The position numbers were made by a program, and so were the translations under genes. From Muribaculaceae bacterium (lineage in GTDB: Bacteria > Bacteroidota > Bacteroidia > Bacteroidales > Muribaculaceae), in the NCBI GenBank assembly GCA_017427945.1, contig JAFRRT010000026.1, positions 1 to 64,000 on the forward strand: a stretch of 64,000 nt of DNA, given 5' to 3'. The notes under the pieces were generated by a model. That model was not told where the DNA came from, ran no database searches, and worked only from the letters and a program-made list of their open reading frames with translations. Positions 48,897-59,100 of this stretch are shown piece by piece (within the stretch, counting starts at the first letter, position 1; each line of letters starts with the position of its first letter).

Positions 48897-49592
48897 TCAT
48901 TTCTTCAAGTCAACCTTACCGGGGGTTGCAGGTTTCTCGGTGGTGACGGTGGGAGCAGTGGTCGTCTTGGCAGGAGCAGTCTCGGGAGCCTTGGCGGGAG
49001 TGGTGTTGTTGCCCACCTTGTTGTAGCGCTTGTTGAGACCTTCAACAACCTCCTTGGTCACGTCATACTTCTCGTCGATGTAGAGCGTGGCGCTCTTGCG
49101 CAGTACCATGTCGAAGCCTTTCTTCTTGGCATAATCCTTCATGAAGTTGTCGATGGAGTCGAGCAGCTGAATCTGGCTCTGATTGAGCTCGTTCTGGATG
49201 CTCTGCTGCAGATTGGCGAGGTAGTTCTCGGCATCGGTCTGCATCTTCTGCAACTTGGCCTGGTCGGCATTGAAGGCCTCCTCGGTGAGGTATTGGTTGT
49301 TTTGATATTTTTGTTGCATGGCATTTCCAAACTTGCTAATCTCGTTGCCGCGCTGCTTTTGTGCAGCGTCGAACTGGTTCTGGCGGCGCAACATTGCCTC
49401 GTTGATGTCCTTGGCAAGATTATAGTTGGCCATGATGGAGTCCTCGTCGATGTAACGGATCTTGAGATTCTCGAGTGCAGCGCCTTCAGACTTGGGAGCC
49501 TCGACAGCGGGCTTATCGTTACACGAAGTAGTAGCCATCATAACGACAGCGGCAAACATAGCAAGCTTGAAGTAGTGTTTAAATAAGTTCAT
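48897..49592 (-). CDS. OmpH/Skp-like periplasmic chaperone, lipoprotein form
   Basis: A 231-residue protein with a lipoprotein signal (C24 in TTSCNDK). Residues 45-200 form the long coiled coil of Skp/OmpH chaperones, which carry unfolded outer-membrane proteins: 'IRYIDEDSIMANYNLAKDINEAMLRRQNQFDAAQKQRGNEISKFGNAMQQKYQNN' and 'YAKKKGFDMVLRKSATLYIDEKYDVTKEVVEGLNKRYNK'. The tail is rich in Pro, Thr, Ala and Lys. Its lipid anchor is unlike soluble Skp. It lies 36 bases after the gene at 49629-49799. Confidence 0.8.
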   Translation of the reverse strand: MNLFKHYFKLAMFAAVVMMATTSCNDKPAVEAPKSEGAALENLKIRYIDEDSIMANYNLAKDINEAMLRRQNQFDAAQKQRGNEISKFGNAMQQKYQNNQYLTEEAFNADQAKLQKMQTDAENYLANLQQSIQNELNQSQIQLLDSIDNFMKDYAKKKGFDMVLRKSATLYIDEKYDVTKEVVEGLNKRYNKVGNNTTPAKAPETAPAKTTTAPTVTTEKPATPGKVDLKK

Positions 49593-49628
49593 TTCAAACG
49601 ATGTTTTTTGACTTTTGTAGTATTGTTG

Positions 49629-49799
49629 TTAATTATAAAACTCTTTGTCCTTGGCACAGGTGATGCCACGCTTGCGCATCTCGGGATTGTCATGGATATG
49701 GGTGTTGGGGAAACGCCCCCCTTTGAAGAAGAAAACCTTCACGCCCAGCAGCAAAACCGCCAGTCCTACAATCACCAAAGTAAACAATAACGTAGCCAT
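49629..49799 (-). CDS. Small conserved membrane protein, 56 residues
   Basis: The start is the ATG at 49799, giving one N-terminal helix (LLFTLVIVGLAVLLLGVKVFFF) and a soluble tail with FPNTHIHDNPEMRKRG and a final C-x-K-D pattern. Similar short proteins are, to my memory, common in Bacteroidales, but unnamed. A -7 box (TAACTTTG, 49817-49824) lies within a small perfect palindrome (cgcaaagt/actttgcg) 18 bases upstream. The OmpH-like gene follows. Confidence 0.7.
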   Translation of the reverse strand: MATLLFTLVIVGLAVLLLGVKVFFFKGGRFPNTHIHDNPEMRKRGITCAKDKEFYN

Positions 49800-50120
49800 A
49801 GTGCAAAAATGACCCGCAAAGTTAGTGATACTTTGCGAGTTGAGCCGCTTTTTTAGGCCAAAAATCACCCGACAAGCCACGATTTAACAAAAATTATTAA
49901 TAATAAGTTGTCATTGAGAGAGCTTGCAGCTTGCTGTACCTTGACATTCTTATTGGGTGAGTTTAATAATGGTGGGGTGATAACTTTTTTTCAAGGACAA
50001 TTTATTAACAAAATGTGGCGAGTTCCAGAAAAAAGTTGTAACTTAGCGGTTCGAACGAAAAATCTTTAACAGTAATTTATAAACCTACATATTAACTAAC
50101 ATTTAACCATCTATTTTACA
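49800..50120. other. 321-base intergenic region between a divergent pair
   Basis: The left end holds the promoter of the 56-residue membrane protein gene inside a palindrome (49815-49837). The right end holds a one-mismatch -7 box (TAACTTAG, 50039-50046) for pepD and a leader of about 75 bases. The middle is A/T-rich without further structure. Confidence 0.5.
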
Positions 50121-51599
50121 ATGCAAGTAAAAGATCTGAATCCGCAAGCAGTGTGGTCCATCTTTGACGAGATCACCAAGGTTCCCCGTCCCTCGGGCAA
50201 CGAAGAAGGCAAGTTAGACAAAATCCGCGCATGGCTCGTGGACTTTGCCAAGAAGCACAACCTGGAATACAAGATTGACAAGACCGGCAACGTGGCCATG
50301 TTCAAGCCTGCCGCTCCCGGCTACGAGAATTGCAAGGGCATCGTGCTGCAAGGTCACATGGATATGGTAGCCGAGAAAGGTCCCGGTTCGACCCACAACT
50401 TTGACACCGATCCCATCGAGACCATCGTTGATGGTGACTGGGTACGCGCCAACAACACCACGCTGGGTGCCGACGACGGTATGGGCCTTGCCCTGGCACT
50501 TGCTGCCATCACCGAGCCGACGTTGCAATGCGGTCCCCTTGAGGTGCTTGCCACCGTTGACGAGGAGACCGGTCTGACCGGTGCCAGCAACATCGAGGCC
50601 GACATGCTCGTGGGTGACTACCTGCTCAACCTCGACGAGGAAGAGGACGCCACCATCACCATGGGCTGCGCCGGTGGTCTGGTGAGCATCTTCAAGTTCA
50701 ACTACAAGCCCGAAGCTGCTCCCAAGGATCGCACCTACTTTGAGATCAAGTTTGAGCACTTCCACGGCGGTCACAGTGGTGCCGACATCCACCTGGGTTA
50801 CGCCACCACTACCAAGCTGATTGCACGCCTGTTGTGGAACATCGGCGAGGAGATGGACTATGTTCTGGCCAAGATCGACGCCGGTAACCTGCACAACGCC
50901 ATCGCTCACGCCGCTACTGCCGTCATCGGTATCAAGCCCGAGGACAAGGAGAAGCTGAGCGTCGTGCTCAACACCTTCATCGCCGAGGTGAAGAACGAGT
51001 ACAAGCGCACCGAGCCCAAGATGGAAATTACCTGCAATAGCGTTGATGTTCCCGAGACCATTATCGACACCGACACCGCCCGTCGCGTTGTCAATGCCGT
51101 TTATGTAGCACCTCACGGCATCGCTGCCATGAGCATGGAGGTTCCCGGCCTCGTTGAGACCTCGACCAACCTTGCCAGCGTGAAAATGCGCGAGGGCAAC
51201 CAGATTGTTGTGGAGATGTTCCACCGCTCGTCGCTCGAGAGCGGCAAGTATGACCTGACGCACAAGTGCGAGACCGTCTTCCGCATGGCCGGTGCCGACG
51301 AAATCATCAGCGAGGGCGGCTATCAGGGCTGGGAGCCCATCAGCGACAGCCATCTGCTGACCGTTGCTACCGAGCAGTGGGAGAAGCTCTTTGGTGTGAA
51401 ACCCAATGTTCGTGCTATCCACGCCGGTCTGGAGTGCGGCCTGTTCCTGAAGGTACGTCCCGACATGGAGATGATTTCCTTCGGTCCCACGCTGCAAGAT
51501 GTACACTCGCCCGCCGAGCGCTGCCACATCCCTGCTGTGGACAAGGCATGGAAGCAAGTACAAGCCATTATCAAGGCCATCGCCGAGGAGAGCAAGTAA
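50121..51599 (+). CDS. pepD: Aminoacyl-histidine dipeptidase (peptidase D)
   Basis: A 492-residue zinc peptidase of family M20 that splits Xaa-His and other dipeptides in the cytoplasm. Landmarks: 'GIVLQGHMDMVAEK' (zinc His and Asp), 'GADDGMGLALALA' (bridging Asp), 'ATVDEETGLTGASN' (catalytic Glu pair), 'HFHGGHSGADIHLGYA' in the lid domain, and 'FGPTLQDVHSPAERCHI' near the C-terminus with the last ligand. Length agrees with PepD. It is monocistronic with its own promoter region. Confidence 0.95.
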   Translation: MQVKDLNPQAVWSIFDEITKVPRPSGNEEGKLDKIRAWLVDFAKKHNLEYKIDKTGNVAMFKPAAPGYENCKGIVLQGHMDMVAEKGPGSTHNFDTDPIETIVDGDWVRANNTTLGADDGMGLALALAAITEPTLQCGPLEVLATVDEETGLTGASNIEADMLVGDYLLNLDEEEDATITMGCAGGLVSIFKFNYKPEAAPKDRTYFEIKFEHFHGGHSGADIHLGYATTTKLIARLLWNIGEEMDYVLAKIDAGNLHNAIAHAATAVIGIKPEDKEKLSVVLNTFIAEVKNEYKRTEPKMEITCNSVDVPETIIDTDTARRVVNAVYVAPHGIAAMSMEVPGLVETSTNLASVKMREGNQIVVEMFHRSSLESGKYDLTHKCETVFRMAGADEIISEGGYQGWEPISDSHLLTVATEQWEKLFGVKPNVRAIHAGLECGLFLKVRPDMEMISFGPTLQDVHSPAERCHIPAVDKAWKQVQAIIKAIAEESK

Positions 51600-51619
51600 T
51601 TTAAGCGAGCGCTGCTCGC

Positions 51620-51716
51620 AGTTTAGAGTTTAATGGTTAGAGCCCAAAGAGGCATCCGCCATACTATTGCCACTGAACTCTAAACCTTAAACTCTAAACT
51701 TTAAACTTTGTAATAA
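51620..51716. repeat. Intergenic repeat of the TTTAGAGTTTA/GGCATCCGC type, short copy
   Basis: Runs tttagagttta, then agaggcatccgc, and ends actctaaaccttaaactctaaac, so the outer parts are inverted. The same strings in the same order flank a longer insert at 59894-60110. Confidence 0.7.
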
Positions 51717-51721
51717 AAAAA

Positions 51722-52129
51722 ATGGATATTAAAGGTAAAATCATCCAGAAGATGGAGTTGCAAAGCGGCACCTCCAAAGCCGGCAATGCCTGGAAAAAGC
51801 AGGAATACGTGATGGAGACGCTGGACACGGCTTATCCCCGCAAGGTGAAGTTCGACTTTTTTGGTGAGCGTGCCGACCAGTACCCGCTTGAGGTGGGTGA
51901 TGTCATCACGCTGAGCTACGACATCGAGAGCCGCGAGTTCAATGGCCGCTGGTATACCGACATTCGTGGTTTCAAGGCCATGAAGGAAGATCCGAACATG
52001 GCTCCTGCTCCTCAAGCACCCGGCGAGGCTGCTCCCGCACCTCCCGCCGATGCCGGCATGCCCGTTCCGCCCCCTGTTGACGCCAGCAACTTTGCTGAAG
52101 GCGGCATGGGCGATGACCTGCCCTTCTGA
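51722..52129 (+). CDS. DUF3127-family protein (possible single-stranded-DNA-binding fold)
   Basis: A 135-residue cytoplasmic protein. Residues 1-85 match the DUF3127 pattern: 'MDIKGKIIQKMELQSGTSKAGNAWKKQEYVMET', 'RKVKFDFFGERADQYPL', and 'GRWYTDIRGF'. The fold is predicted to be OB-like, related to phage-type single-strand-binding proteins. The C-terminal 45 residues are a flexible Pro/Ala-rich tail ending GDDLPF, which strikingly resembles the DDLPF/DDDIPF tip of SSB proteins that recruits repair partners. Single gene, ended by a strong terminator. Confidence 0.8.
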   Translation: MDIKGKIIQKMELQSGTSKAGNAWKKQEYVMETLDTAYPRKVKFDFFGERADQYPLEVGDVITLSYDIESREFNGRWYTDIRGFKAMKEDPNMAPAPQAPGEAAPAPPADAGMPVPPPVDASNFAEGGMGDDLPF

Positions 52130-52158
52130 CGCATTGTAATCAACGCAATACAGTAATG

Positions 52159-52194
52159 ACAAGCCGCTGGAGTTGACCTCCAGCGGCTTGTTGT
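52159..52194. terminator. Terminator between convergent genes
   Basis: Arms acaagccgctggag and ctccagcggcttgt pair perfectly over 14 bases with a five-base loop, followed by a T-rich run. Confidence 0.9.
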
Positions 52195-52219
52195 ATGCTT
52201 GCCCGGCAAAATGATTATG

Positions 52220-52804
52220 TCATGCTTCGGGGTTGTTGAGTTCTTCCATGATGTCGCGCAGCAACGGGGCATAAAGGGCGCCCGCGGGAGCGGCTTCAGC
52301 CTCGACGATACTTTTGATGGACTGCGACGGCTTCACCTTGCCCAACAGGAGCAAATTGAGCAGCAGGCGGTATCCTGTGTATTTTGCCAGCGGGCTGTCC
52401 TGCTCGGTGAGCCACAGGAAGATGTCGTCGGCATCGGCGATGTGGCGCAGCAACTTGTGGCACAGGTTGTCGGCAATCTCGACATTCTCGACCGAACGGC
52501 ACCACTGCATCGCCAAGTCGCGCGTCATCATTGAGACGGGATACAGCATGGGGGCGGCAAGACGACATTCCCTGGAAGCGGTATCATCCCACAACTGCTG
52601 TGCAAGTGCTGCCAGCGACTCATCGTCGGCCACGGCGTCTCGCATGCGGTTCGCGATTTGCACGACATCAGACAACAGGCATCCCATGATCATCGTGTGG
52701 CAGTCACCAGCCTTCCTTAACTTGTCGGCGACAATGCCGTTGCGAAAGGCGAAAAACTCCTTCCTTATCTCCCTCGACAGATTATTATCATTTACCTTCT
52801 CCAT
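52220..52804 (-). CDS. AlkD-like HEAT-repeat protein
   Basis: A 194-residue all-helical protein that resembles DNA alkylation repair (AlkD) proteins of Bacteroidales: 'NLSREIRKEFFAFRNGIVADKLRKAG', 'LAALAQQLWDDTASRECRLAAPMLYPVSMMTRDLAMQWCRSVENVEIADNLCHKLLRH' and HEAT-like pairs after it. True AlkD removes alkylated bases. This chain is short and the catalytic residues cannot be confirmed by eye. It starts 37 bases after the uvrA stop on the same strand, so it would be co-transcribed with nucleotide excision repair. Confidence 0.6.
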   Translation of the reverse strand: MEKVNDNNLSREIRKEFFAFRNGIVADKLRKAGDCHTMIMGCLLSDVVQIANRMRDAVADDESLAALAQQLWDDTASRECRLAAPMLYPVSMMTRDLAMQWCRSVENVEIADNLCHKLLRHIADADDIFLWLTEQDSPLAKYTGYRLLLNLLLLGKVKPSQSIKSIVEAEAAPAGALYAPLLRDIMEELNNPEA

Positions 52805-52841
52805 TTCTATAAAACTAAGCGTGATGTGGATGCTGTGATGG

Positions 52842-55646
52842 TTACTGTTTCAGTTTCTCGGCCAGGAAGTGACCGGTGTAGCTCTCCTTGCAGCGGGCGA
52901 CCTCCTCAGGCGTGCCGGCAATAACGATATTGCCGCCCTTGTCGCCGCCTTCGGGTCCCAGGTCGATGATGTGGTCGGCACACTTGATTACGTCGAGGTT
53001 GTGCTCGATAATTACCACCGTGTGGCCGTTGCCAATGAGGTGGTTAAAGGAGCGCATCAGCGTGTTGATGTCGTGAAGGTGCAAGCCTGTCGTGGGTTCG
53101 TCGAAGATGAAGAGCGTGTTGCCCTGACGCTCGCCACTGAGGTAGTAAGCAAGTTTCACGCGCTGGTTCTCACCGCCGGAGAGCGTCGAAGACGACTGCC
53201 CCAGCTTGATGTAGCCCAGTCCCACATCCTGCAGCGGTTTGAGGCGCCTAACGATTTTGTACTCGTTGTAGGTGTTGGACTCATTAAAGAAGTCGATGGC
53301 CTGATCCACCGTCATGTCAAGCACGTCGCTGATGGTGTGGTCACGGAAGGTCACATCCAGCGCGTTGCGGCTGAAGCGTTTGCCGTGACATGCTTCGCAG
53401 GTGAGCGTGATGTCGGCCATGAACTGCATCTCGATGGTAATTTTACCCTCGCCCTTGCATTCCTCGCAACGTCCGCCGGGGGAGTTGAACGAGAAGAAGC
53501 TCGCGTTGTAGCCCATCTGCTTGGACAGCTGCTGCTGGGCAAACAGTTGGCGTATCTCGTCAAAGGCTTTGAGATAGGTGGCGGGATTACTGCGGGTGCT
53601 CTTGCCGATGGGGCCCTGGTCGACAAATTCCACAGCCGACAAACGGCTCAAGTCACCGCCAATGCCTGCATGATGGCCCGGAGCGTCGGCCGTCTGGTCA
53701 TAGTTACGTGCCAAGGCGGGGTACAGGATTTTGCCCACCAGGGTGGACTTGCCCGAGCCGCTTACGCCAGTCACTACTGTCATCACGCCCAGGGGGAACT
53801 TGACGTTGATGTTCTTGAGATTGTTCTGCGTGGCGCCCTTGACCTCAATATACTGGCTCCACTTGCGACGTTGCCGGGGCACGGGAATCGACAGTTTACC
53901 AGTAAGGTATTTCGCCGTATAACTGTCATCGACATCATCCAGTTCTGCAACAGGTCCCTGATAGGTGATTCTGCCGCCATGGCGACCAGCCTCGGGGCCC
54001 ACGTCAATCAGGTAGTCGGCACTGCGGATGATGTCTTCGTCATGCTCAACAACAACCACTGTGTTGCCCAACTGCTGCAGCATGCGCAGCACATGGATGA
54101 GGCGATGGGTGTCACGCGGATGCAGGCCTACCGACGGTTCGTCAAGGATGTAAACCGAGCCCACGAGCGAACTGCCCAATGCCGTCGCCAGGTTGATGCG
54201 CTGGCTCTCACCGCCCGACAAGGTCGCCGACAGGCGGTCGAGCGTGAGGTAGCCCACGCCCACCTCGCAAAGGTAATCGAGGCGGTTGTTGATTTCGGTG
54301 AGCAACCGCTTGGCGACAAGGGCGTCGGCCTCGTCGAGCTGCAACTGGCTGAACCACTGCGCCAACTCATGGACAGGCATCACCACCAGGTCGCTGATGG
54401 TCTTTCCCCCTACCCTGACGTAACCCGCCTGGGGCTTGAGTCGCGTACCGTGACACACGGGACACACCGTCTTACCACGATAGCGTGCCAGCAAAACGCG
54501 GAACTGGATGGCGTAGGACTTGCTCTTGACCCAGTCAAAGAAGCCGTCAATGCCGCTCCACTCGCTATCGCCCGTGCCATGCCACAGCAAGTCGAGTTGG
54601 GCCTTGGTCAACTCATTATAGGGCTTGTGGATGGGGAAGTCGTGATGGGCCGCCACATGGATGAACGCATTCTTCCACTCGCTCATCACCTGGCCACGCC
54701 AGCACATCACCGCATCGTCATAAACTGAGCGACTGCGGTCGGGCACTACCAGATTCTCGTCGATACCGATGACACTGCCGAAGCCCTCGCACGTGGGACA
54801 GGCGCCCAGCGGATTGTTGAAGTTGAACATCAGGTCGGACGGTTCCTCAAAGGTCATCCCGTCCAACTCAAAGCGCTTGGAAAAACGGTGTTCCTGCATC
54901 GTCCCGTCCTGTTGCCATACCACCAGGCAGCACTCATCCTTACCCTCATAGAAGGCCGTCTGCAACGAGTCCAACAAGCGCAACTCATCGTCACGGCTGT
55001 GAGTCACTGCCATGCGGTCGATGAGCAGGCGGTAGTCGGCGGCGGAAAGACCCCCGTCGGCAGTCATGACTTGTGAGATATCGACAAAGCGACCGTCACG
55101 CGTCATCAGGCGGGAATAGCCGCCCTTGACAAGGATGTCGAGCTGGGTGCACAGGTCACGTCCCTCGGGGACATGGACATCAGTAAGCAACGCAAAGCGG
55201 GTACCATCTGGATAAGCGTTGATGGCATCAATGACGTCATTGGCGGTGTGCTTTTTCACCACCTGTCCCGAAATGGGTGAGTAGGTCTTGCCCACACGGG
55301 CAAACAGCAAGCGCAGGTAGTCATAAATCTCGGTGCTCGTGCCCACCGTGCTGCGCGAGTTGCGCGTCACGGTGCGCTGCTCGACGGCAATGGCGGGCGG
55401 CAGACCGCGGATGAAGTCGCAGTCGGGCTTGGACATGCGTCCCATGAACTGACGGGCATAGGAGGACAGGCTCTCGACATAACGTCGCTGCCCCTCGGCA
55501 TAAAGCGTGTCGAAGGCAAGAGATGACTTGCCGCTGCCCGACAAGCCTGTCACAACGACAAACTTACCGCGCGGTATCGCCACATCAACGTTCTTCAGGT
55601 TGTTGACGCGAGCCCCCTTGATGATAATGTCTCCTGATGTCGCCAT
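52842..55646 (-). CDS. uvrA: UvrABC system protein A
   Basis: Damage-sensing ATPase of nucleotide excision repair. The 934-residue chain has the first Walker A '[37 protein letters not shown]', two zinc modules ('CPTCEGFG...CPVCHGTR' and 'CEECKGEG...CEACHGKRF'), the ABC signatures '[12 protein letters not shown]' and '[12 protein letters not shown]', Walker B '[13 protein letters not shown]' and '[12 protein letters not shown]', and a second Walker A '[16 protein letters not shown]'. Length is normal. A complete promoter lies 20-50 bases upstream; an AlkD-like gene follows. Confidence 0.98.
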   Translation of the reverse strand: MATSGDIIIKGARVNNLKNVDVAIPRGKFVVVTGLSGSGKSSLAFDTLYAEGQRRYVESLSSYARQFMGRMSKPDCDFIRGLPPAIAVEQRTVTRNSRSTVGTSTEIYDYLRLLFARVGKTYSPISGQVVKKHTANDVIDAINAYPDGTRFALLTDVHVPEGRDLCTQLDILVKGGYSRLMTRDGRFVDISQVMTADGGLSAADYRLLIDRMAVTHSRDDELRLLDSLQTAFYEGKDECCLVVWQQDGTMQEHRFSKRFELDGMTFEEPSDLMFNFNNPLGACPTCEGFGSVIGIDENLVVPDRSRSVYDDAVMCWRGQVMSEWKNAFIHVAAHHDFPIHKPYNELTKAQLDLLWHGTGDSEWSGIDGFFDWVKSKSYAIQFRVLLARYRGKTVCPVCHGTRLKPQAGYVRVGGKTISDLVVMPVHELAQWFSQLQLDEADALVAKRLLTEINNRLDYLCEVGVGYLTLDRLSATLSGGESQRINLATALGSSLVGSVYILDEPSVGLHPRDTHRLIHVLRMLQQLGNTVVVVEHDEDIIRSADYLIDVGPEAGRHGGRITYQGPVAELDDVDDSYTAKYLTGKLSIPVPRQRRKWSQYIEVKGATQNNLKNINVKFPLGVMTVVTGVSGSGKSTLVGKILYPALARNYDQTADAPGHHAGIGGDLSRLSAVEFVDQGPIGKSTRSNPATYLKAFDEIRQLFAQQQLSKQMGYNASFFSFNSPGGRCEECKGEGKITIEMQFMADITLTCEACHGKRFSRNALDVTFRDHTISDVLDMTVDQAIDFFNESNTYNEYKIVRRLKPLQDVGLGYIKLGQSSSTLSGGENQRVKLAYYLSGERQGNTLFIFDEPTTGLHLHDINTLMRSFNHLIGNGHTVVIIEHNLDVIKCADHIIDLGPEGGDKGGNIVIAGTPEEVARCKESYTGHFLAEKLKQ

Positions 55647-55665
55647 ATCGATTAAAAATAGCCCG

Positions 55666-55697
55666 CAAAGATACGTATTTTTGTCGAGATAGGCAAA
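55666..55697 (-). promoter_or_regulatory. Promoter of uvrA
   Basis: On the minus strand: TTTG (55694-55697), a 20-base spacer and TATCTTTG (55666-55673), a complete Bacteroidetes promoter 20 bases before the ATG. I see no SOS-type operator that I can recognise. Confidence 0.8.
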
Positions 55698-55768
55698 TGA
55701 GATGAATTGTAAACAAGTCTACCGCACCAATATTCTTGGATAACACCCGAAGGGTGACCTTTAAGTAA

Positions 55769-56009
55769 CCGGCAGTAAATCGGGGTGAGTGAGCAATCGC
55801 GAGCGAGGCAGATTCACTGCCGGCTGCATGATGTGTACTCCTGTCGCCAGCGGCGACCCCAACACACATCCTCCATGGGTGGGGTCGCTTCCATCGACAT
55901 TTGCTTGAGCCGAGTTCCGTGGGTTATTCAACTCACTTCGTTATCGCTCAGCGAGTTGCATTACCCACGGTTACTCAAATGGCCGCCCTTTGGGAGTCTT
56001 TTAGACTCA
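55769..56009. repeat. Composite palindromic element
   Basis: Four stems in a row (55769-55823, 55853-55888, 55917-55970, 55995-56009). The third one uses the same GTGGGTTA string as two of the RAYT-linked palindromes near 17.3 kb. Confidence 0.55.
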
Positions 56010-56124
56010 TACACGCTTGATTTTTGATGCGGGCCCCTTGAATTGTAAAAGCTGAATTTGAGTTTTGTTGTCATGTTTTTATCATTTTTGTTTCATTGAA
56101 TTTTTAAATTATTGTTTTTTGTAG

Positions 56125-56132
56125 TATTTTTG
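56125..56132 (+). promoter_or_regulatory. -7 promoter box of the BspA-like gene
   Basis: Plus-strand TATTTTTG, an exact TAnnTTTG match, 40 bases before the ATG at 56172. Confidence 0.55.
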
Positions 56133-56171
56133 CGACAAACAACAATATTAACTCATAAAAACTTACAGAAT

Positions 56172-59100
56172 ATGAAGAAATCGATACTTTTTAGAGCGCT
56201 TGTCCTCATGGCGGCTCTAGCATGCGCCCTGAGTGCCAGCGCCTACGATTTCCAGTCTGGAGGCATTTACTACAAAATCCTGACTGACAATACTGTCGCT
56301 GTCACCTATCGAGATGGTAATTACAACAGTTACAGCGGCGAAGTGAACATCCCCGAGACGGTATCCAATGGTGGCACGACCTATAACGTGACCGCCATCG
56401 ACCAAGTGGCCTTCTATAAATGCACCAATCTGAAGCACGTTTCGCTGCCCAAGACGATTCAGCAAATCGGTGACCTCGCCTTCTGGAACTGCCCGTCGTT
56501 GGAGTCGGTTTACTGCCACGCGATGACGGTGCCCACGCTCTCGGAGTCTGCCTTTGACGCGAGTGCCTATGATGAAGTGACGGTAAGGGTGCCCTTGTCG
56601 GTGTACTACACCTATGCCGAGGCCGCCGTTTGGCAAAATCTGAGATCCCTGGATAGCTTGCCTTACCATTTCGAGAAGGACGGCTTCTACTACTACATCA
56701 ACGAGGGCAACTATGTGTATGTGGCGCAGAAGGAAGACAAGTTCAACCATCTGGCCTATGAGGGCGACATCACCATTCCCGAATGGGTTACTGCTCTGAA
56801 CCAGACTTACTTTGTGAGGGGCATCGACGTCTCAGCCTTCTGGGATTGCCACGATTTGACGAGCGTGAAGATGGGCCGCCATGTCGAGCATATCGAATCG
56901 GACGCTTTCTCGGGCTGTACCAGCCTGACCGAGGTGACAATTCCCGCCAGTGTCCTGACAATTGAAGGTTCTACTTTCCGTAACTGCACGGGCCTGACGC
57001 GTGTGACTATTCCTGAAAGTGTAACGACTATCAGAAGTGGTGCGTTCAGTGGCTGCACGGGCCTTGAGGACATCTACTGCTATGCCGAAACGCCGCCCAC
57101 TGTTTACAGCAGCACCTTCCCGTCCTATAACGCGACGCTCCATGTGCCTGATGGCTGCAGGAGCAGTTATCTGTCAAAGAACTACTGGAAGAACTTCAAC
57201 ATTGTGGCGATGCCTACTCTTAACGGGGCGCTCAACGTCGTTGAGGATGCTGTGGAATTTGAGTGCGCCGACTATCCCTGGCGTGTGGTGGAGGAAGGCG
57301 ACCGCACCTATGCCATCTCGATGAACTACGGAGTGCCCAACAGCGAATCGTCCTTGTATGGCTATGTGAATGTGCCTGTGGAAGGCGGCACCTTGTCGTT
57401 TGACTTCAAGGCTTGGGGCGAGGGCAGCTCAACGGTATATGATGCTTGTCTATTCTTTATCGACGGCGTGGAGAAATTCCGCTACGGCGCCCGCGATAAC
57501 GACTGGGAGACCTACAGCGTGGATCTGGCGCCTGGCGAGCACACGCTGGAGTGGCGTTACACCAAGGACAATGCCAATAACCCCGAGGGCGACTACTTCG
57601 CTGTGGACAATGTGCAGATTGTGACCAATCCAGAGGCCTATGCCTGCTACACCGAGTCGAACACGACGCTGACGTTCTACTACGACACCCAGCGCAGCAG
57701 CCGCCCGGGCACGACCTACTACCTGAACACAGGCGCCATGTCCACCGATTGGGAAGCTGACGGCACCAATGTCAGCGTGACCAAAGTGGTCTTTGATCCC
57801 TCGTTCGCTGGTGCCCGCCCGACGACCACCTACGATTGGTTCTATCGCATGGTCAATCTTCAATCCATCACTGGCATGGAATACCTGAACACCAGCGAGG
57901 TCACCAAGATGTCTTGGATGTTCGGTTCCTGCAGCAGTTTGACAAACCTTGATTTAAGCCACTTCAACACGTCCAAAGTGACCACCATGACCGGCATGTT
58001 CGATGGCTGCAGCCGCTTGACATGTCTTGATTTGAGTAGTTTCAATACGTCCAAGGTGACCGATATGAGTAGAATGTTCTGGGACAACAGAAATCTGCGG
58101 ACCATCTATGTGGGCAATGGCTGGAGCACTGCGACCGTGACGAGCTCAAATGATATGTTCTACGGTTGCACCAGCCTGGTGGGCAGCCAGGGCACGGCCT
58201 ATGACGAGAACCATGTGGACAAGACCTATGCTCACATCGACGGCGGCACGAGCAACCCAGGCTACTTCACCGCTGAGGGTGATGAGCCGTGGACCAATCC
58301 CGATGAGGCCTATGCCTGCTACACGCCGTCGTACACAACGCTGACGTTCTACTACGACAACCAGCGCAGCAGCCGCCCGGGCACGACCTACGACCTGAAC
58401 ACGGGCAACATCGAACCTGCTTGGGAAACAGACGGCACCAATGCCAGTGTGACCCAGGTGGTCTTTGACCCCTCGTTCGCTAATGCCCGCCCGACGACCA
58501 CCTACGATTGGTTTTACGGCATGCGCAATCTTCAATCCATCACGGGCATGAGCTATCTAAACACCAGCGAGGTCACCAATATGTCTTTTATGTTCGCTAA
58601 CTGTGAAAGCTTGAGGAGCCTTGATGTGAGCCATTTCAACACGTCCCAAGTGATCAGAATGTGGGCCATGTTCTATGGCTGCAGCAGCTTGACAAGCCTT
58701 GACTTGAGCCATTTCAACACGTCCCAGTTGATGTATATGCATTACATGTTCAATGGCTGCAGCAGCTTGACAAACCTTGACTTGAGCAGTTTCAATACGT
58801 CCTATGTGATTGACGTAAGCTACATGTTCAAAAACTGCAGCAATCTGCGAACTGTCTATGTGGGCAATGGCTGGAGCATTCCGGCTGTGACAATCTCAGA
58901 AGATATGTTCTATAACTGTACCAGCCTGGTGGGCGGCCGGGGCACGACCTGGAACTCATCGAACCCGACGGACAAAACCTACGCCCATATCGACGGCGGT
59001 CCCAGCGACCCGGGCTACTTTACCGAATTCATAGAGCCCTATGCCTGCTACACCGAGTCGAACACGACGCTGACGTTCTACTACGACACCCAGCGCAGCA

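Larger units (their letters stand above)
55647..56171. other. 525-base intergenic region with stacked hairpins
   Basis: Beside the uvrA promoter it holds three consecutive stems: ccggcagtaaatc with gattcactgccgg (55769-55823), gcgacccc with ggggtcgc (55853-55888), and ccgtgggtta with a near-matching taacccacgg type arm (55917-55970), then a small gagtc/gactc stem (55995-56009). The right end carries a -7 box (56125-56132). The stems suggest a composite repeat element rather than a gene. Confidence 0.6.

Noticed and set aside
50214..51563. A 449-residue minus-strand open frame
   Set aside because: Antisense to pepD, which has all M20 motifs; the frame is a by-product of high G+C at third codon positions.
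52869..54728. A 619-residue plus-strand open frame
   Set aside because: It lies entirely antisense to uvrA, has no recognisable domains and a composition explained by the mirror of uvrA codons.
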